Positions 1 to 9,169 are shown, counted from the stretch's first letter. The stretch is 64,000 nt of DNA from UBA6522 sp965237785 (GCA_965237785.1 OZ250159.1:2480001-2544000), one strand, 5' to 3'. Notes: a model not told the origin generated them from the sequence alone. Made by a program: numbers and translations.

Positions 1-1162
1 CTTGCCGGAGGCGGTCAATCTCGGGATCTCCGAACTGGAATCCGCCGCAAGCACCCGTGAAGCACTGGCACTGGCTCCCTTCGTCGGCATTCCCCCGCAG
101 AACTTTGTCGTCGCGGACACACGGGGCTCGATCGCCTGGACCATCATGGGCAGGATTCCCCGAAGGACGGGTTACGACTCATCGCGGCCTGCGACCTGGG
201 CGGACGGCACGGTGGGTTGGCAGGGCTGGCTGCCGCCGGAGGACTACCCGCAGGTCGTCGACCCCGAGTCGGGCCTGATCTGGACCGCCAACAACCGGAT
301 CGTCGATGGCGGCGTCCTCGCGCACCTGGGCGCGAACGGCTACATGCTCGGTGCCCGCGCCCAACAGATCAGGGATGCGCTGATGGCCCTGGAACGGCCG
401 GGGATCGAGGCCATGCTGGCCATCCAGCTCGATGACCGGGCGCTATTGCAGCTACAGTGGCGCGACCTGCTCCTGGAAGCGCTCGCCGACGCCGACGCAG
501 CGCCGTATCCGTGGCGTGGCGAGCTGAGGGATATCCTGCAACGCTGGGATGGCCGCGCCAGTATCGATTCCGTGGGTTTCCGTATTGCGCGCGAGTTTCG
601 ACTCCGTGTCCAGGAGGAGGTTCTGCGCGGACTCCTGGCCGGCTGCGGCGATTTCGAGGAGCCCATTCGCCTGGCGGCGACCAACCAGGTCGAGGGTCCG
701 CTGTGGCGACTGGTCACGGAAAAACCCGATCATTTGCTGCCTCCGCCGCACACATCGTGGAATGATCTGTTGCTGCACGCCGCCGATGCCGCGGTTGCAA
801 GCTGCGGCAACGACCCACTGTCGGACTGCACCTGGGGAGCAATCAACCGGGTCACTTTGGAACATCCGCTCGCCGACGTTCTGACGTTTCTCCGTCCCTG
901 GCTTTCGATCGGTAGCGGGCCGTTGCCCGGGGGCGACCACACGCCGCGAGTTCAACGGAGCGGCTTCGGTGCATCAGAACGTTTTGCCGTCACACCGGGG
1001 GACGAATCCAGCGGGTACTTCCACATGCCGGGCGGCCAGAGCGCGCACCCGTTGTCGCCCTATTTCGCGGTCGGTCATGAGGCCTGGGTCCGCGGTGAAC
1101 CGCTGCCCTTTCTGCCGGGGCCGGCACGGCACCGCCTGACGCTCGGCGTTGGAGCACCATGA
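1..1162 (+). CDS. Penicillin acylase family protein (peptidase S45), 5'-partial
   Basis: This gene enters from the left edge; 386 residues in one open frame are visible. They resemble the C-terminal part of the beta chain of Ntn-hydrolase penicillin/cephalosporin acylases, usually periplasmic amidases acting on acylated amines, beta-lactams or acyl-homoserine lactones. Seen: WTANNRIVDGG near residue 95, GARAQQIRD near 120, and a C-terminal GDESSGYFHMPGGQS stretch typical of the family. Family members run about 750-800 residues, so the signal peptide, alpha chain and nucleophilic serine lie outside the window. The TGA overlaps the next ATG by four bases (ATGA), implying co-translation with the serine hydrolase. 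Family call is firm; substrate is unknown. Confidence 0.85.
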   Translation, partial: LPEAVNLGISELESAASTREALALAPFVGIPPQNFVVADTRGSIAWTIMGRIPRRTGYDSSRPATWADGTVGWQGWLPPEDYPQVVDPESGLIWTANNRIVDGGVLAHLGANGYMLGARAQQIRDALMALERPGIEAMLAIQLDDRALLQLQWRDLLLEALADADAAPYPWRGELRDILQRWDGRASIDSVGFRIAREFRLRVQEEVLRGLLAGCGDFEEPIRLAATNQVEGPLWRLVTEKPDHLLPPPHTSWNDLLLHAADAAVASCGNDPLSDCTWGAINRVTLEHPLADVLTFLRPWLSIGSGPLPGGDHTPRVQRSGFGASERFAVTPGDESSGYFHMPGGQSAHPLSPYFAVGHEAWVRGEPLPFLPGPARHRLTLGVGAP

Positions 1163-2250
1163 ACGACGCCGCTACCGCATTGCTGGCCGAAGCCGTCGAT
1201 GCCGGCGCCATGCCCGGCGCCGTGGTGGTGGCCGGAACCCGCGACGCCGTTCTCCTGGAGCGGGCCGTGGGCCGGCTGAGCTATGCGGCCGATGCCGACC
1301 CGGTCACGCTCGACACGCTCTACGATCTGGCCTCGCTGACCAAGGTGGTCGTCACAACACCGCTCGTCATGCGGCTGGTTGAGGCCGGCCGGCTGGATCG
1401 CGACGCGCCAGTCAGGGCCTACCTTCCCGAATTCGCCGGCGGAGCAAAGGACCGCATCACGATCGCCGATCTGTTGGCGCACTGCGGCGGTCTGCTGTGG
1501 TGGACCGACCTCTACCGGCAGTCGGAAGGTCGGCCCGCCGCCGAGGTCAGGCAGTTTTTCCTCGAGCGGATTTGCGAGTTGCCGCTGGATTACGAGCCGC
1601 GCACTCGCACGGTCTACTCGGACCTGGGATTTATCTTGCTGGGCGCGATCCTGGAGCGACTCACCCATACGGCTCTGGATCGACTCGCAGAGGACGAGAT
1701 CTTCGCGCCACTGGGAATGAAAAAGCTCTCCTACAATCCTCCCGCCGAGCTTCTCCCCAGCATCGCGCCGACCGAGGACGATCCCCTGAGGGGCGGCATT
1801 CTCCGCGGCCAGGTTCACGACGAGAACGCCTGGAGCCTGGGGGGCGTGGCCCCGCACGCCGGCCTCTTCGGCACCGCCGCGAGCCTGGTACCGTTCGCCC
1901 GCATGTGGCTCAGGGGTGGCCGTTCGAACGGCTCCCGGATGTTCCAGGACAGCACCGTGCAGCGCTTCGTCCAGCGCCCCAACCTGGTGCAAGGGAGCAG
2001 CCGTGCCCTAGGCTGGGATACACCTGCATCCGGAAGCTCCTGCGGAGGCCGTTTTTCGGCCGCGTCGTTCGGGCATACCGGTTTTACCGGAACTTCGCTA
2101 TGGATCGACCCGGAACGGGACCTGTTCGCAATTCTGCTGACAAACCGGGTTCACCCAACCCGTGACAACCCGCGGCTGGCCGCACTGCGACCGGTGTTCC
2201 ACGACGTGCTGCTGGACTGCCTGTCGGCGCATTTGCGCCCTTGCGGCTAG
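1159..2250 (+). CDS. Serine hydrolase of the beta-lactamase class C / PBP-like family
   Basis: A 363-residue beta-lactamase-fold serine hydrolase. The catalytic S-x-x-K is SLTK at residues 59-62, the tyrosine motif is YSD at about 153-155, and the third element is HTG in GHTGFTGTSLWIDP near residue 308. Family members include D-alanyl-D-alanine carboxypeptidases, esterases and true class C beta-lactamases; nothing here decides among them, and no clear signal peptide is seen, which argues for a cytoplasmic esterase or peptidase. The start ATG overlaps the stop of the acylase, so both probably act on related amide or ester substrates. Confidence 0.88.
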   Translation: MNDAATALLAEAVDAGAMPGAVVVAGTRDAVLLERAVGRLSYAADADPVTLDTLYDLASLTKVVVTTPLVMRLVEAGRLDRDAPVRAYLPEFAGGAKDRITIADLLAHCGGLLWWTDLYRQSEGRPAAEVRQFFLERICELPLDYEPRTRTVYSDLGFILLGAILERLTHTALDRLAEDEIFAPLGMKKLSYNPPAELLPSIAPTEDDPLRGGILRGQVHDENAWSLGGVAPHAGLFGTAASLVPFARMWLRGGRSNGSRMFQDSTVQRFVQRPNLVQGSSRALGWDTPASGSSCGGRFSAASFGHTGFTGTSLWIDPERDLFAILLTNRVHPTRDNPRLAALRPVFHDVLLDCLSAHLRPCG

Positions 2251-2284
2251 CGGCGCTATTCCGCATTTGCGCCCTTGCGGCTAG
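2229..2284. repeat. 22-bp direct repeat, 34-bp period, at a gene end
   Basis: GCATTTGCGCCCTTGCGGCT plus AG occurs perfectly at 2229-2250 and 2263-2284. A third, decayed unit (cattccgcgcttgcg) follows at about 2290-2304. The first copy contains the last codons and TAG stop of the serine hydrolase, so the array looks like local duplication of a gene end. Confidence 0.9.
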
Positions 2285-2372
2285 AGGTGGCATTCCGCGC
2301 TTGCGAATATTCGATTCAAGGCCAACAATGTACGAACGAATCGCGACTGCATCGGCAGGGGGTTGTGGAAAT

Positions 2373-4013
2373 ATGCGGACTGGCTCTGGTTTGGCCGTTC
2401 TCGTTTCCGTCGCCCTGCTGGCGGGCTGTGGCGGCGGATCGGGCGGTGGAGGCCCACCCCCGGGACCGCCCCCGCCACCCCCGCCTCCACCGGTCTCCAT
2501 GGCCGAAGCCTTTCGGCTGCTCGATCAGGCATCCTTCGGCGCAACCGGGCAGGCGGCCCAAACTGTAATCAACCTCGGAATCGAGGGTTGGATCGATCAG
2601 CAATTCGGCCAGCCGGAATCGCTCCAACTGCCCTACCTGCGATCCCTGCCGGTCCCGGACCGTTTGCAGCAGTTGCAGCGCGACCGGTCGGATATCTGGT
2701 TTCGCAACGTGCTCAGCGGGCCGGACCAGCTTCGCCAGCGGGTTGCGTTCGCGCTGTCGCAAATCATGGTGGTCTCGGAGTTCGGCGGGCTGAACCAACT
2801 GCCCTACGGGTTGGCGGACTATTACGACATCCTGGTTCGAAACGCCTTCGGAAACTACCGCGATCTAATCGAAGAAGTGACGCTGCACCCGGCCATGGGC
2901 GTCTACCTGAGCATGCTCGGCAACCAGCCGCCCGACCCCGATCGCAACATCAGCCCCGATGAGAACTACGCCAGGGAGTCGATGCAGCTATTCAGCATCG
3001 GGCTGCTCGAACTGAACCTCGACGGAACCGTGCGCACGGACGCTCAGGGACAACCCATCCCGACTTATAGCCAGGACGTTGTCGAGGGTTTTGCGCACGT
3101 CTTTACCGGGTGGAACTACGCCGACGGCGCCAACTTCAATCGGGCACGCCGCAACGAGGCCAATCAGGCGCAACCGATGCAGCTCTACGCGGCCTACCAT
3201 GCCACCGGAGCCAAGCAGTTGTTGAACGGCGTGCGCTTGCCCGCCGGCCAGTCGGGCCGCCAGGACCTTGAGGATGCGCTGGACAACCTGTTCGCCCACG
3301 ACAACGTCGGACCCTTCATCGGCATCCGGCTGATCCAGCGGCTGGTGACCAGCAACCCCTCCCCCGAATACGTATCGCGGGTGGCCGCCGTCTTCAACGA
3401 CAACGGCAACGGCGTGCGGGGCGATCTCGGGGCCGTGGTCAGGACCATTCTGCTGGATCCCGAAGCTCGCTCATCCACTTCGCAGAGTAGCGGCAAACTG
3501 AAGGAACCCTTACTGCGTCTGACGCAGCTTTGGCGGGCTTACGGCGCGCGCTCGTCCAACGAAAACTACCGGTACCGGCCGATCGGCGTCTTCGCCCAGG
3601 GCCCCCTGCAGGCGCCCTCGGTATTCAACTTCTTCAGCCCCTTCTATGGGCCGCCCGGGGAGATCGCCGACGCGGGCATGACCGCGCCCGAACTACAGAT
3701 CGCCACGGAATACCAGAATACCTTGATCACCAATTTCTTCTACTCGCAGGCGTTCGCGCGCAATTCCAGCAACGACGCACTCAGGGGCGCCGACGTTTAC
3801 ATCGACATCGCCGAAGAAGAGGCATTGGCCGACGATGCCGACGCCTTGATCGACCGCGTAGCGGACAAGCTCCTGGCAGGCCAGATGTCTTCCACCCTCA
3901 GAACCGAAATTCAGAGCGTGCTGGATCAACGGCCCGACGCGAATGCGACTCAACGGGTCGCCGCAGTCATCTATTTCGTGGCCTCTTCCCCCGAATTTGC
4001 CAGGCAGCATTAG
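2373..4013 (+). CDS. DUF1800 family exported lipoprotein
   Basis: DUF1800 proteins are exported proteins of unknown chemistry, almost always encoded beside a DUF1501 protein as here. From the chosen ATG the protein is 546 residues, beginning with a compact lipoprotein signal whose lipobox is LLAGC, followed by a Gly-rich and a nine-proline linker. Core family blocks follow: RLLDQASFGAT, ESMQLFSIGLLELN, VFTGWNY and a C-terminal VIYFVASSPEF-like segment. A GGGGG run about 11 bases upstream supports this start. An ATG at 2328 with aagg upstream is an alternative and would lengthen the n-region. Likely role, by inference: surface polymer or sulfated-glycan handling. Confidence 0.9.
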   Translation: MRTGSGLAVLVSVALLAGCGGGSGGGGPPPGPPPPPPPPPVSMAEAFRLLDQASFGATGQAAQTVINLGIEGWIDQQFGQPESLQLPYLRSLPVPDRLQQLQRDRSDIWFRNVLSGPDQLRQRVAFALSQIMVVSEFGGLNQLPYGLADYYDILVRNAFGNYRDLIEEVTLHPAMGVYLSMLGNQPPDPDRNISPDENYARESMQLFSIGLLELNLDGTVRTDAQGQPIPTYSQDVVEGFAHVFTGWNYADGANFNRARRNEANQAQPMQLYAAYHATGAKQLLNGVRLPAGQSGRQDLEDALDNLFAHDNVGPFIGIRLIQRLVTSNPSPEYVSRVAAVFNDNGNGVRGDLGAVVRTILLDPEARSSTSQSSGKLKEPLLRLTQLWRAYGARSSNENYRYRPIGVFAQGPLQAPSVFNFFSPFYGPPGEIADAGMTAPELQIATEYQNTLITNFFYSQAFARNSSNDALRGADVYIDIAEEEALADDADALIDRVADKLLAGQMSSTLRTEIQSVLDQRPDANATQRVAAVIYFVASSPEFARQH

Positions 4014-4030
4014 GATCCCGGAGCAGTCCC

Positions 4031-5380
4031 ATGACCGCAGTGAATCGTCGCGAATTTCTTAAAGCCACCGGCGCCGGCGCGATTCTGACTGCAACGCCGG
4101 GGGTCGGCCTGACGCAGATGGTCGCGCCGCCGGGCGCGTTTTCAGACTATCGTGCGCTGGTTTGCGTATTCCTGTTCGGCGGCAACGATTCCTTCAACAT
4201 GCTCGTGCCGCGAAGCGAAGCCGAGTACAACGTCTACGCACAGTCCCGGCAGAATCTCGCCATCGCCCGGGACGACCTTCTGCCGATCGCACCGCTGACC
4301 TCGGATGGGTCCGAATACGGCCTGCATCCGACCATGGGCGCGATCCAGTCGCTGTTCGCAAGCTCCCGGGCCGCGTTCATCGCCAACGTCGGGCCGCTCA
4401 TCGAGCCGACGACCAAGGAGCAATACCAGGACGGCTCCGTCGCGCTACCGACGCGATTGTTCTCGCACAACGATCAACAGGATCAGTGGAACTCCCTGAG
4501 GGGCCGGAACCCGGCCAAGACCGGCTGGGCCGGGCGCGTGGGCGATCTGCTTCGGCAACACGTCGCCGATCAGCAACTGGTGACCAACATATCGCTTTCC
4601 GGCAACCAGTTGTTCCAGGCAGCCGACGAGACGGTCGCCTACATCATGGGAAGGAACGGGCCGGTATCCTTCCAGGGATTGGGCAATTCGGACGCGGGCC
4701 GGCAACGGCGCCTTGCATTCGAGCGGATCCTCGGCGCGGAGTACGGCACGATCTACGAACGGGCGTTCCGGGACGTTCAACAGCGGGCGGTCGAGACCGT
4801 GGACCGCGTATCGTCCGCATTGAGCAACGCCCAGCCCCTTTCCACCGTCCTGCCGGCGTCACCCCTGGGCCAGCAACTGAATACGGTGGCGCGCCTGATC
4901 AGCGTTCGCGAGCAACTGCAGATGCAGCGGCAGATATTCTTCGTCTCTACCGGGGGATTCGATTCTCACAGCGACCAACTGCAGAGACAACCGGCGCTGC
5001 TCAGCAACGTCAGCGACTCGATCAACGCGTTTTATAACGCCACGGTGGAACTCGGCGTGGCCAGCAGCGTCACCACATTCACGCAGTCGGACTTCGGCCG
5101 CACGCTCACGTCCAACGGGGATGGTACCGACCACGGTTGGGGCGGGGTCCAGATGGTAGTGGGCGATGCCGTGCGCGGACGCGAACTCTACGGCACCTAC
5201 CCGCGGCTGGAGATCGGCGGACCCGACGATGTACGCCGGGGCCGGCTGATACCGAGCGTTTCGGCGGACCAGTACGCGGCCACGCTGGCGAAGTGGATCG
5301 GCGTTCCCGAGTCGGACCTTACCCATGTTGCTCCCCACCTCGACAACTTCGCGCAGCGCGACCTGGGCTTCTTGATTTAG
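4031..5380 (+). CDS. DUF1501 family Tat-exported protein
   Basis: 449 residues. The N-terminus has a twin-arginine signal, NRREFLKATGAGA, placing export on the Tat pathway, which suits a folded or metal-loaded protein. DUF1501 belongs to the alkaline phosphatase/sulfatase-like fold; FLFGGNDSFNML at about residue 45 and the C-terminal TSNGDGTDHGWGG block with conserved D, H and G residues are typical. It follows the DUF1800 gene by 17 bases and is surely the same transcript. The open frame extends far upstream, but only this ATG gives a signal peptide. Confidence 0.92.
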   Translation: MTAVNRREFLKATGAGAILTATPGVGLTQMVAPPGAFSDYRALVCVFLFGGNDSFNMLVPRSEAEYNVYAQSRQNLAIARDDLLPIAPLTSDGSEYGLHPTMGAIQSLFASSRAAFIANVGPLIEPTTKEQYQDGSVALPTRLFSHNDQQDQWNSLRGRNPAKTGWAGRVGDLLRQHVADQQLVTNISLSGNQLFQAADETVAYIMGRNGPVSFQGLGNSDAGRQRRLAFERILGAEYGTIYERAFRDVQQRAVETVDRVSSALSNAQPLSTVLPASPLGQQLNTVARLISVREQLQMQRQIFFVSTGGFDSHSDQLQRQPALLSNVSDSINAFYNATVELGVASSVTTFTQSDFGRTLTSNGDGTDHGWGGVQMVVGDAVRGRELYGTYPRLEIGGPDDVRRGRLIPSVSADQYAATLAKWIGVPESDLTHVAPHLDNFAQRDLGFLI

Positions 5381-5461
5381 CCTGCCTTTAGCTCAAAAGG
5401 GGACGTTACCGCTGTGGGCGAGGGATAAGCTGTCGGACGGAATTGGCAGCTCCGATGGAGG

Positions 5462-5872
5462 TTACGATGCGTCCCTGGATGGCAAGCTGCTGCCTGCGGC
5501 CGCGCGGGAGAGTTCGGCGTCGAGGCTGACAAGCGCCGCATTGCGCCGCCGGGCAAGTTCCAGGTAGACGGCATCGTAAAACGACAGTCCATGAGTCTGG
5601 GCTAGAGAGAGCGCGGCTGCCAGATCCGTATCCGCATCGGTTTGAATAGGGAGGCGCCTCAGATCTTCCAGTCGCTCGGCCAGTTGATTCGCGGCGATGC
5701 GCCCGCGGCGTTCGGCGACGAGCAAGGCATTGCGCACCTCCAGGTGCCACAGTTGGGGAACGATCGCGCTGTCTTCCGCCAACCGGTTCAGCGCGGCATC
5801 CGCCCGCTCGTCTTCTTCATCGTCCAGGAGCCATGCCAAGGTGACCGATGCATCGAGAACGAAGGCGCTCAA
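5462..5872 (-). CDS. PIN-domain ribonuclease toxin, VapC-like
   Basis: A 136-residue PIN domain. The N-terminal strand FVLDASVTLAWLL holds the first catalytic Asp, HLEVRNALL the conserved Glu, and YDAVYLELARRRNAALVSLD the two C-terminal Asp positions. VapC toxins cut tRNA or rRNA and are held inactive by the partner antitoxin. The start overlaps the antitoxin stop by four bases. The module sits alone between convergent neighbours, as is normal for chromosomal VapBC. Confidence 0.88.
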   Translation of the reverse strand: MSAFVLDASVTLAWLLDDEEDERADAALNRLAEDSAIVPQLWHLEVRNALLVAERRGRIAANQLAERLEDLRRLPIQTDADTDLAAALSLAQTHGLSFYDAVYLELARRRNAALVSLDAELSRAAAGSSLPSRDAS

Positions 5873-6120
5873 AACCGATGCCCTTCATGGCGGGCAGAGA
5901 GAATATCCTCGATGGACATCTCGATACGCTCCCATCCGGCGCGCCGGGATCGAAAACGTTCGACCGCCTCTTCGCGGGCAGCGCGTTCCCGTGCCTGGGC
6001 TGGAATCAGATGGGCAATCGGCTTGCCGTGGCGAGTGATCGCTATGGTTTCACCGCGTTCAACCGCGCTCAAGAGTTGAGCGAGGTGGGTCTTGGCCTCG
6101 GTTGCTTGCACTTTGCGCAT
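5869..6120 (-). CDS. Phd/YefM-family antitoxin of VapBC-like module
   Basis: An 83-residue antitoxin. The N-terminal half (MRKVQATEAKTHLAQLLSAV, then ERGETIAITRHGKPIAHLIP) is the Phd/YefM DNA-binding fold; the charged tail RFRSRRAGWERIEMSIEDI is the likely toxin-binding region. A GGAAGG Shine-Dalgarno lies 6 bases before the ATG. It is upstream of and overlaps the PIN toxin, the usual order. Autoregulation is expected for this family; two CCAGT half-sites are present just upstream (about 6131-6152). Confidence 0.88.
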   Translation of the reverse strand: MRKVQATEAKTHLAQLLSAVERGETIAITRHGKPIAHLIPAQARERAAREEAVERFRSRRAGWERIEMSIEDILSARHEGHRF

Positions 6121-6192
6121 CGATTGCCTTCCACTGGTTGTTTTGACTGGTCAGATATTAGCATCAAAAGTACTCGCGCGTGAACCGGCAGG

Positions 6193-6221
6193 TTGACAGT
6201 CCAGGGAGCAACCCCTATATC
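6193..6221 (+). promoter_or_regulatory. Sigma70 promoter of the cyclophilin gene, leaderless configuration
   Basis: TTGACA at 6193-6198, a 17-base spacer and TATATC at 6216-6221 form a near-consensus promoter. The ATG begins at 6230, only 8 bases after the -10, and there is no Shine-Dalgarno, so transcription should start at or within 1-2 bases of the start codon. Confidence 0.75.
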
Positions 6222-6229
6222 TTACGAGC

Positions 6230-7402
6230 ATGCGAAACGCCGGTTTATTCATCGCCTTCTGCACCATCCTGAGCTGGATCGGGCCCGCGGGGGCGACCGG
6301 CGTAGCGGTGTGCACCGACGCCGGGCGCGTGGTCATCGAACTGTTCGATGACGATGCGCCGCGGCACGTGACCAACTTCCTCGGCTATACGGACCGCGGT
6401 TTTTACGCGGGCACGGTATTCCATCGCGTCATAGAAGGATTTATCGTGCAAGGCGGCGGCTTTGACAACGAGATGCGAGGCAAACGCCCGCTCGGGACAG
6501 TACCGAACGAATCGCGTAACGGCCACGACAACCTCCGCGGCGCCGTTGCCGCCGCCAGGACCAGCGACCCGGATTCCGCGTCCTCCCAGTTTTTCGTCAA
6601 CGTGACCGACAACCCCGCACTGGACGCCACTCGTCGCGAACCGGGCTACACGGTGTTCGGCCGTGTTGTCGAAGGGATGGATGTCATCGACGAAATTGCC
6701 GTGCTACCAACCCGCGCCCTGGGTGGGTTCGGCGCGGACGTGCCCGATCCGCTCATCGGCATCACCTCGGTATCCCGCATGGAGGAACCGCAATTCGGCG
6801 ATTTGCCGCATCCGCAGCGTCATGGGCCCTTGCGAGAACAGATCGACGCAGCCGTGGCTGCCGAAGATCCCGCGGCCGCGTTGCGCGCACTGAGGCAGTT
6901 CAGAAACTCATGCGGCACCATGGACCCGGACCTGCTGATCACCGAATCCCGGGTGGCGGTGACGCAGGACGACGAGACGGCCGCGGTAGCAGCGCTGGAA
7001 GAGTATTTGCGTGTTGCACGGGATACCCACCCGGGCTTCGCGGCGGCGCTCGATACCTACCTGGAACTGGTTCCCGAACCGACGGAAAACGAGTCCACCC
7101 AGATCATGATGCCCAGTATTACCGGGTTGGTAGCTCACTGCGTGCTGCCGGAGGTCCCGGCGATTCCCGACGCGCGCGCCGCAACCATGGACGAGATGGT
7201 TCAAGGGCAGGCAGCAGTTCGAACCTACATGTCGGCGAGCAACGATCACCTGGAGTGCCTTTCCGACATCATCGACAACTCGGATCTGGTCAAGGAGGAG
7301 CGGGCCTTCCTGACGTCGGTATACAACCGCGTCATCGACTCGATGGAAGTAGTTGCCAGCGATTTCAACGATCAGGTCCGGCTGATTCGGGCTCGCCAAT
7401 AG
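6230..7402 (+). CDS. Secreted cyclophilin-type peptidyl-prolyl isomerase with C-terminal extension
   Basis: A 390-residue protein with a signal peptide of about 22 residues ending near GPAGA. Residues 23-185 form a cyclophilin domain: VIELFDDDAPRHVTNFLGY, FYAGTVFHRVIEGFIVQGG with the catalytic Arg in FHRV, then SQFFVNV and GYTVFGRVVEGMDV. The last ~200 residues have no recognised domain and are rich in Asp, Glu and Ala helices. Ordinary PpiA is about 190 residues, so the extension doubles the size. Periplasmic prolyl isomerisation is the expected role. Confidence 0.9.
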   Translation: MRNAGLFIAFCTILSWIGPAGATGVAVCTDAGRVVIELFDDDAPRHVTNFLGYTDRGFYAGTVFHRVIEGFIVQGGGFDNEMRGKRPLGTVPNESRNGHDNLRGAVAAARTSDPDSASSQFFVNVTDNPALDATRREPGYTVFGRVVEGMDVIDEIAVLPTRALGGFGADVPDPLIGITSVSRMEEPQFGDLPHPQRHGPLREQIDAAVAAEDPAAALRALRQFRNSCGTMDPDLLITESRVAVTQDDETAAVAALEEYLRVARDTHPGFAAALDTYLELVPEPTENESTQIMMPSITGLVAHCVLPEVPAIPDARAATMDEMVQGQAAVRTYMSASNDHLECLSDIIDNSDLVKEERAFLTSVYNRVIDSMEVVASDFNDQVRLIRARQ

Positions 7403-7476
7403 CGAGGTGCGCGAACGCCGCAGCGCCCTCTTCAGATCACCGTTGTTGGCTCCTGGACTTCGAGATCACGCGCCAA

Positions 7477-7962
7477 ATGAGGGGTAAGGGTACCGTGCGT
7501 AAAGCTCTCTTGCACACCGCATTGACGGCATCGGTCAGTCTGGCCGGGTTGGGATGCCAGCCGTCCCCGGACTCCGAAGGGACTACGCCAACGCCCGTGA
7601 CTGCGATACCGGGCGTTCCCACCTTCCGCGTGGATCCGGACTGGCCCCAGGTGCCGGCGCGGTGGAGGCTTGGTGAGGTCTCAAGCATTGGAATCGACGC
7701 GCGGGATAACGCGTGGTTGCTTCACCGACCGTGGACGCTTGCCGCCGACGAGGCACATCTGGCCGCGCCTCAGGTATTGGGCTTCGATAGCGAAGGCAAC
7801 TTCCTCACTGCCTGCGGTGGGGCGGGCGAGGGCTATGAATGGCCCCAGCGCGAGCACGGGCTCCACATCGACCATCAGGGGTTCGTATGGCTCGGCGGCT
7901 TGGAGGAGGTCAGCGTCGCCGATATCTCGCGAGAGCATCATGCCACCTCCTCCGGCCAGTAG
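7477..7962 (+). pseudogene. Truncated beta-propeller (NHL-like) lipoprotein
   Basis: About 160 residues beginning with a hydrophobic signal ending AGLGC (lipobox-like), then PTFRVDPDWPQVPARWRLGE, IDARDNAWLLHRP and HGLHIDHQGFVWLGG. These are first-blade motifs of secreted six-bladed NHL-type propellers that normally exceed 330 residues. The frame ends shortly after the first blades, running 25 bases into the convergent amidohydrolase gene, so the C-terminal two thirds are missing. A GTG at 7495, with AAGGG just upstream, is an equally good start. Likely non-functional; truncation by rearrangement is inferred. Confidence 0.6.
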
Positions 7963-8843
7963 AGCCGCATCGGGTTGTCCACGAGCAACTTGCGCCGCAG
8001 TTCATCGGTCACGGCGACCGCCGGAATGTAATCGACGAGCTTGCCGTCGTCGGGCATGTGGGATTTCAAGTTCGGATGCGGCCAATCCGTGCCCCACAAG
8101 ACTCGGTCGGGAATCGTTTCGACAACGCGTTTCGCGAACGGAACCACGTCGCGATAGTCCGGCGGACCGGAGACCGTCAATCGATCCGGGCAACTCACTT
8201 TTGCCCACATGTTTTCATTTTCGCTGACGAGATCGACAAACAGATCGAATTCTTCGCCGCGAGGATCCTTGGTCACATCCGGTCGAGCCATGTGATCGAA
8301 AACCACTGTCGACGGTAGTGACGCGAAGAAACCGCTCAATTCAGGAAGATCCCGCGACTCGACATAGATCGCCAAGTGCCAGCCCAAGGGCTGGATGCGC
8401 TCCGCGATTTCCACCAATGTGTCGTGGGGCAATACGTCCACAAGGCGTTTTACGAAGCTGAACCTGACGCCTCTTACGCCTGCGTGGTGCAGGTGCCCCA
8501 GTTCATCGTCCGTGATGTCACGCGCAACGGTCGCAACGCCACGCGCCCGGCCATCTGAATGACGTATTGCGTCGACGAGCGCACGATTGTCCGCGCCATG
8601 ACAAGTCGCCTGAACGATGACGTTCCTGTCGAATCCGAGGTGGTCACGCAATTCCCGCAGCTTGTCCCTGGGTGCGTCGCAGGGCGTGTACTTGCGTGCG
8701 GGGGCGTATGGGAATCGATCGCCAGGACCGAACACGTGACAGTGTGCATCGACTGCACCCGCGGGCACCTTGAACTCCGGCACCGACGGATTCGGATCGA
8801 AGACCAGCCAGCCCTCGTCCATCCGAAAATTGGTCGCGCTCAT
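7938..8843 (-). CDS. Amidohydrolase, LigI-like 2-pyrone-4,6-dicarboxylate hydrolase family
   Basis: A 301-residue TIM-barrel amidohydrolase of the COG3618 group. It closely resembles LigI, which opens 2-pyrone-4,6-dicarboxylate in protocatechuate 4,5-cleavage. Seen: metal-site DAHCHVFGPG at about residue 30, HLGFDRNVIVQATCHGADN, FDHMARPD, and VLWGTDWPHPNLK with the catalytic Asp, ending NPMRLYW. The ATG at 8843 has GAAGG 8 bases upstream and overlaps the stop of a 22-codon ORF. No other lignin-pathway gene is adjacent, so the exact lactone is uncertain. Confidence 0.85.
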   Translation of the reverse strand: MSATNFRMDEGWLVFDPNPSVPEFKVPAGAVDAHCHVFGPGDRFPYAPARKYTPCDAPRDKLRELRDHLGFDRNVIVQATCHGADNRALVDAIRHSDGRARGVATVARDITDDELGHLHHAGVRGVRFSFVKRLVDVLPHDTLVEIAERIQPLGWHLAIYVESRDLPELSGFFASLPSTVVFDHMARPDVTKDPRGEEFDLFVDLVSENENMWAKVSCPDRLTVSGPPDYRDVVPFAKRVVETIPDRVLWGTDWPHPNLKSHMPDDGKLVDYIPAVAVTDELRRKLLVDNPMRLYWPEEVA

Positions 8844-8908
8844 CGCTGTGCCTTCAGTTCGGCGTCGCAACGCGCGAATACCGCTCGAGCGTTGAACTCG
8901 TGCGCCAT
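8840..8908 (-). CDS. 22-residue leader ORF coupled to the amidohydrolase
   Basis: A short ORF starting MAHEFNARAVFARCD with a very strong ribosome-binding site (GGGGAAAGGA) four to five bases before its ATG. Its TGA overlaps the amidohydrolase ATG (ATGA). The frame continues open upstream, so it could also be the 3' end of a lost gene, but the Shine-Dalgarno placement argues for a translated leader. Not matched to any family I know. Confidence 0.45.
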   Translation of the reverse strand: MAHEFNARAVFARCDAELKAQR

Positions 8909-9109
8909 GTTCCTTTCCCCGTCGGTCAGATCGAGCCCATCGACATTATTGATTCTAGCTATAATCCCGCTGAAGTCCGATACCCATGACCGAGCGCGGC
9001 GTCGATCTGCAGCATTTCGGTCGCCGGCGCCACCCGGTGTCGTGGCCGTGGCAAAGCAACTCGGGGGCGCGGTACCCGGAATCGATGCCGCCATCGGTAC
9101 CTGCAGTGC

Positions 9110-9169
9110 CATGCCGGCGTGCCGCGGAAAGTGTTAACCATGTCTCCGGTATAAACTGTAAACCATGTG
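9110..9169. repeat. 60-bp direct repeat, copy 1 (IS-end-like)
   Basis: Starts catgccggcgtgc and contains GTGTTAACCATGTCTCCGGT followed by ataaactgtaaaccatgtg. A copy with a single-base indel lies at 9421-9480. Paired ccatgt...ctccgg motifs resemble the ends or promoter region of IS481-type elements from memory. No transposase remains. Confidence 0.8.
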
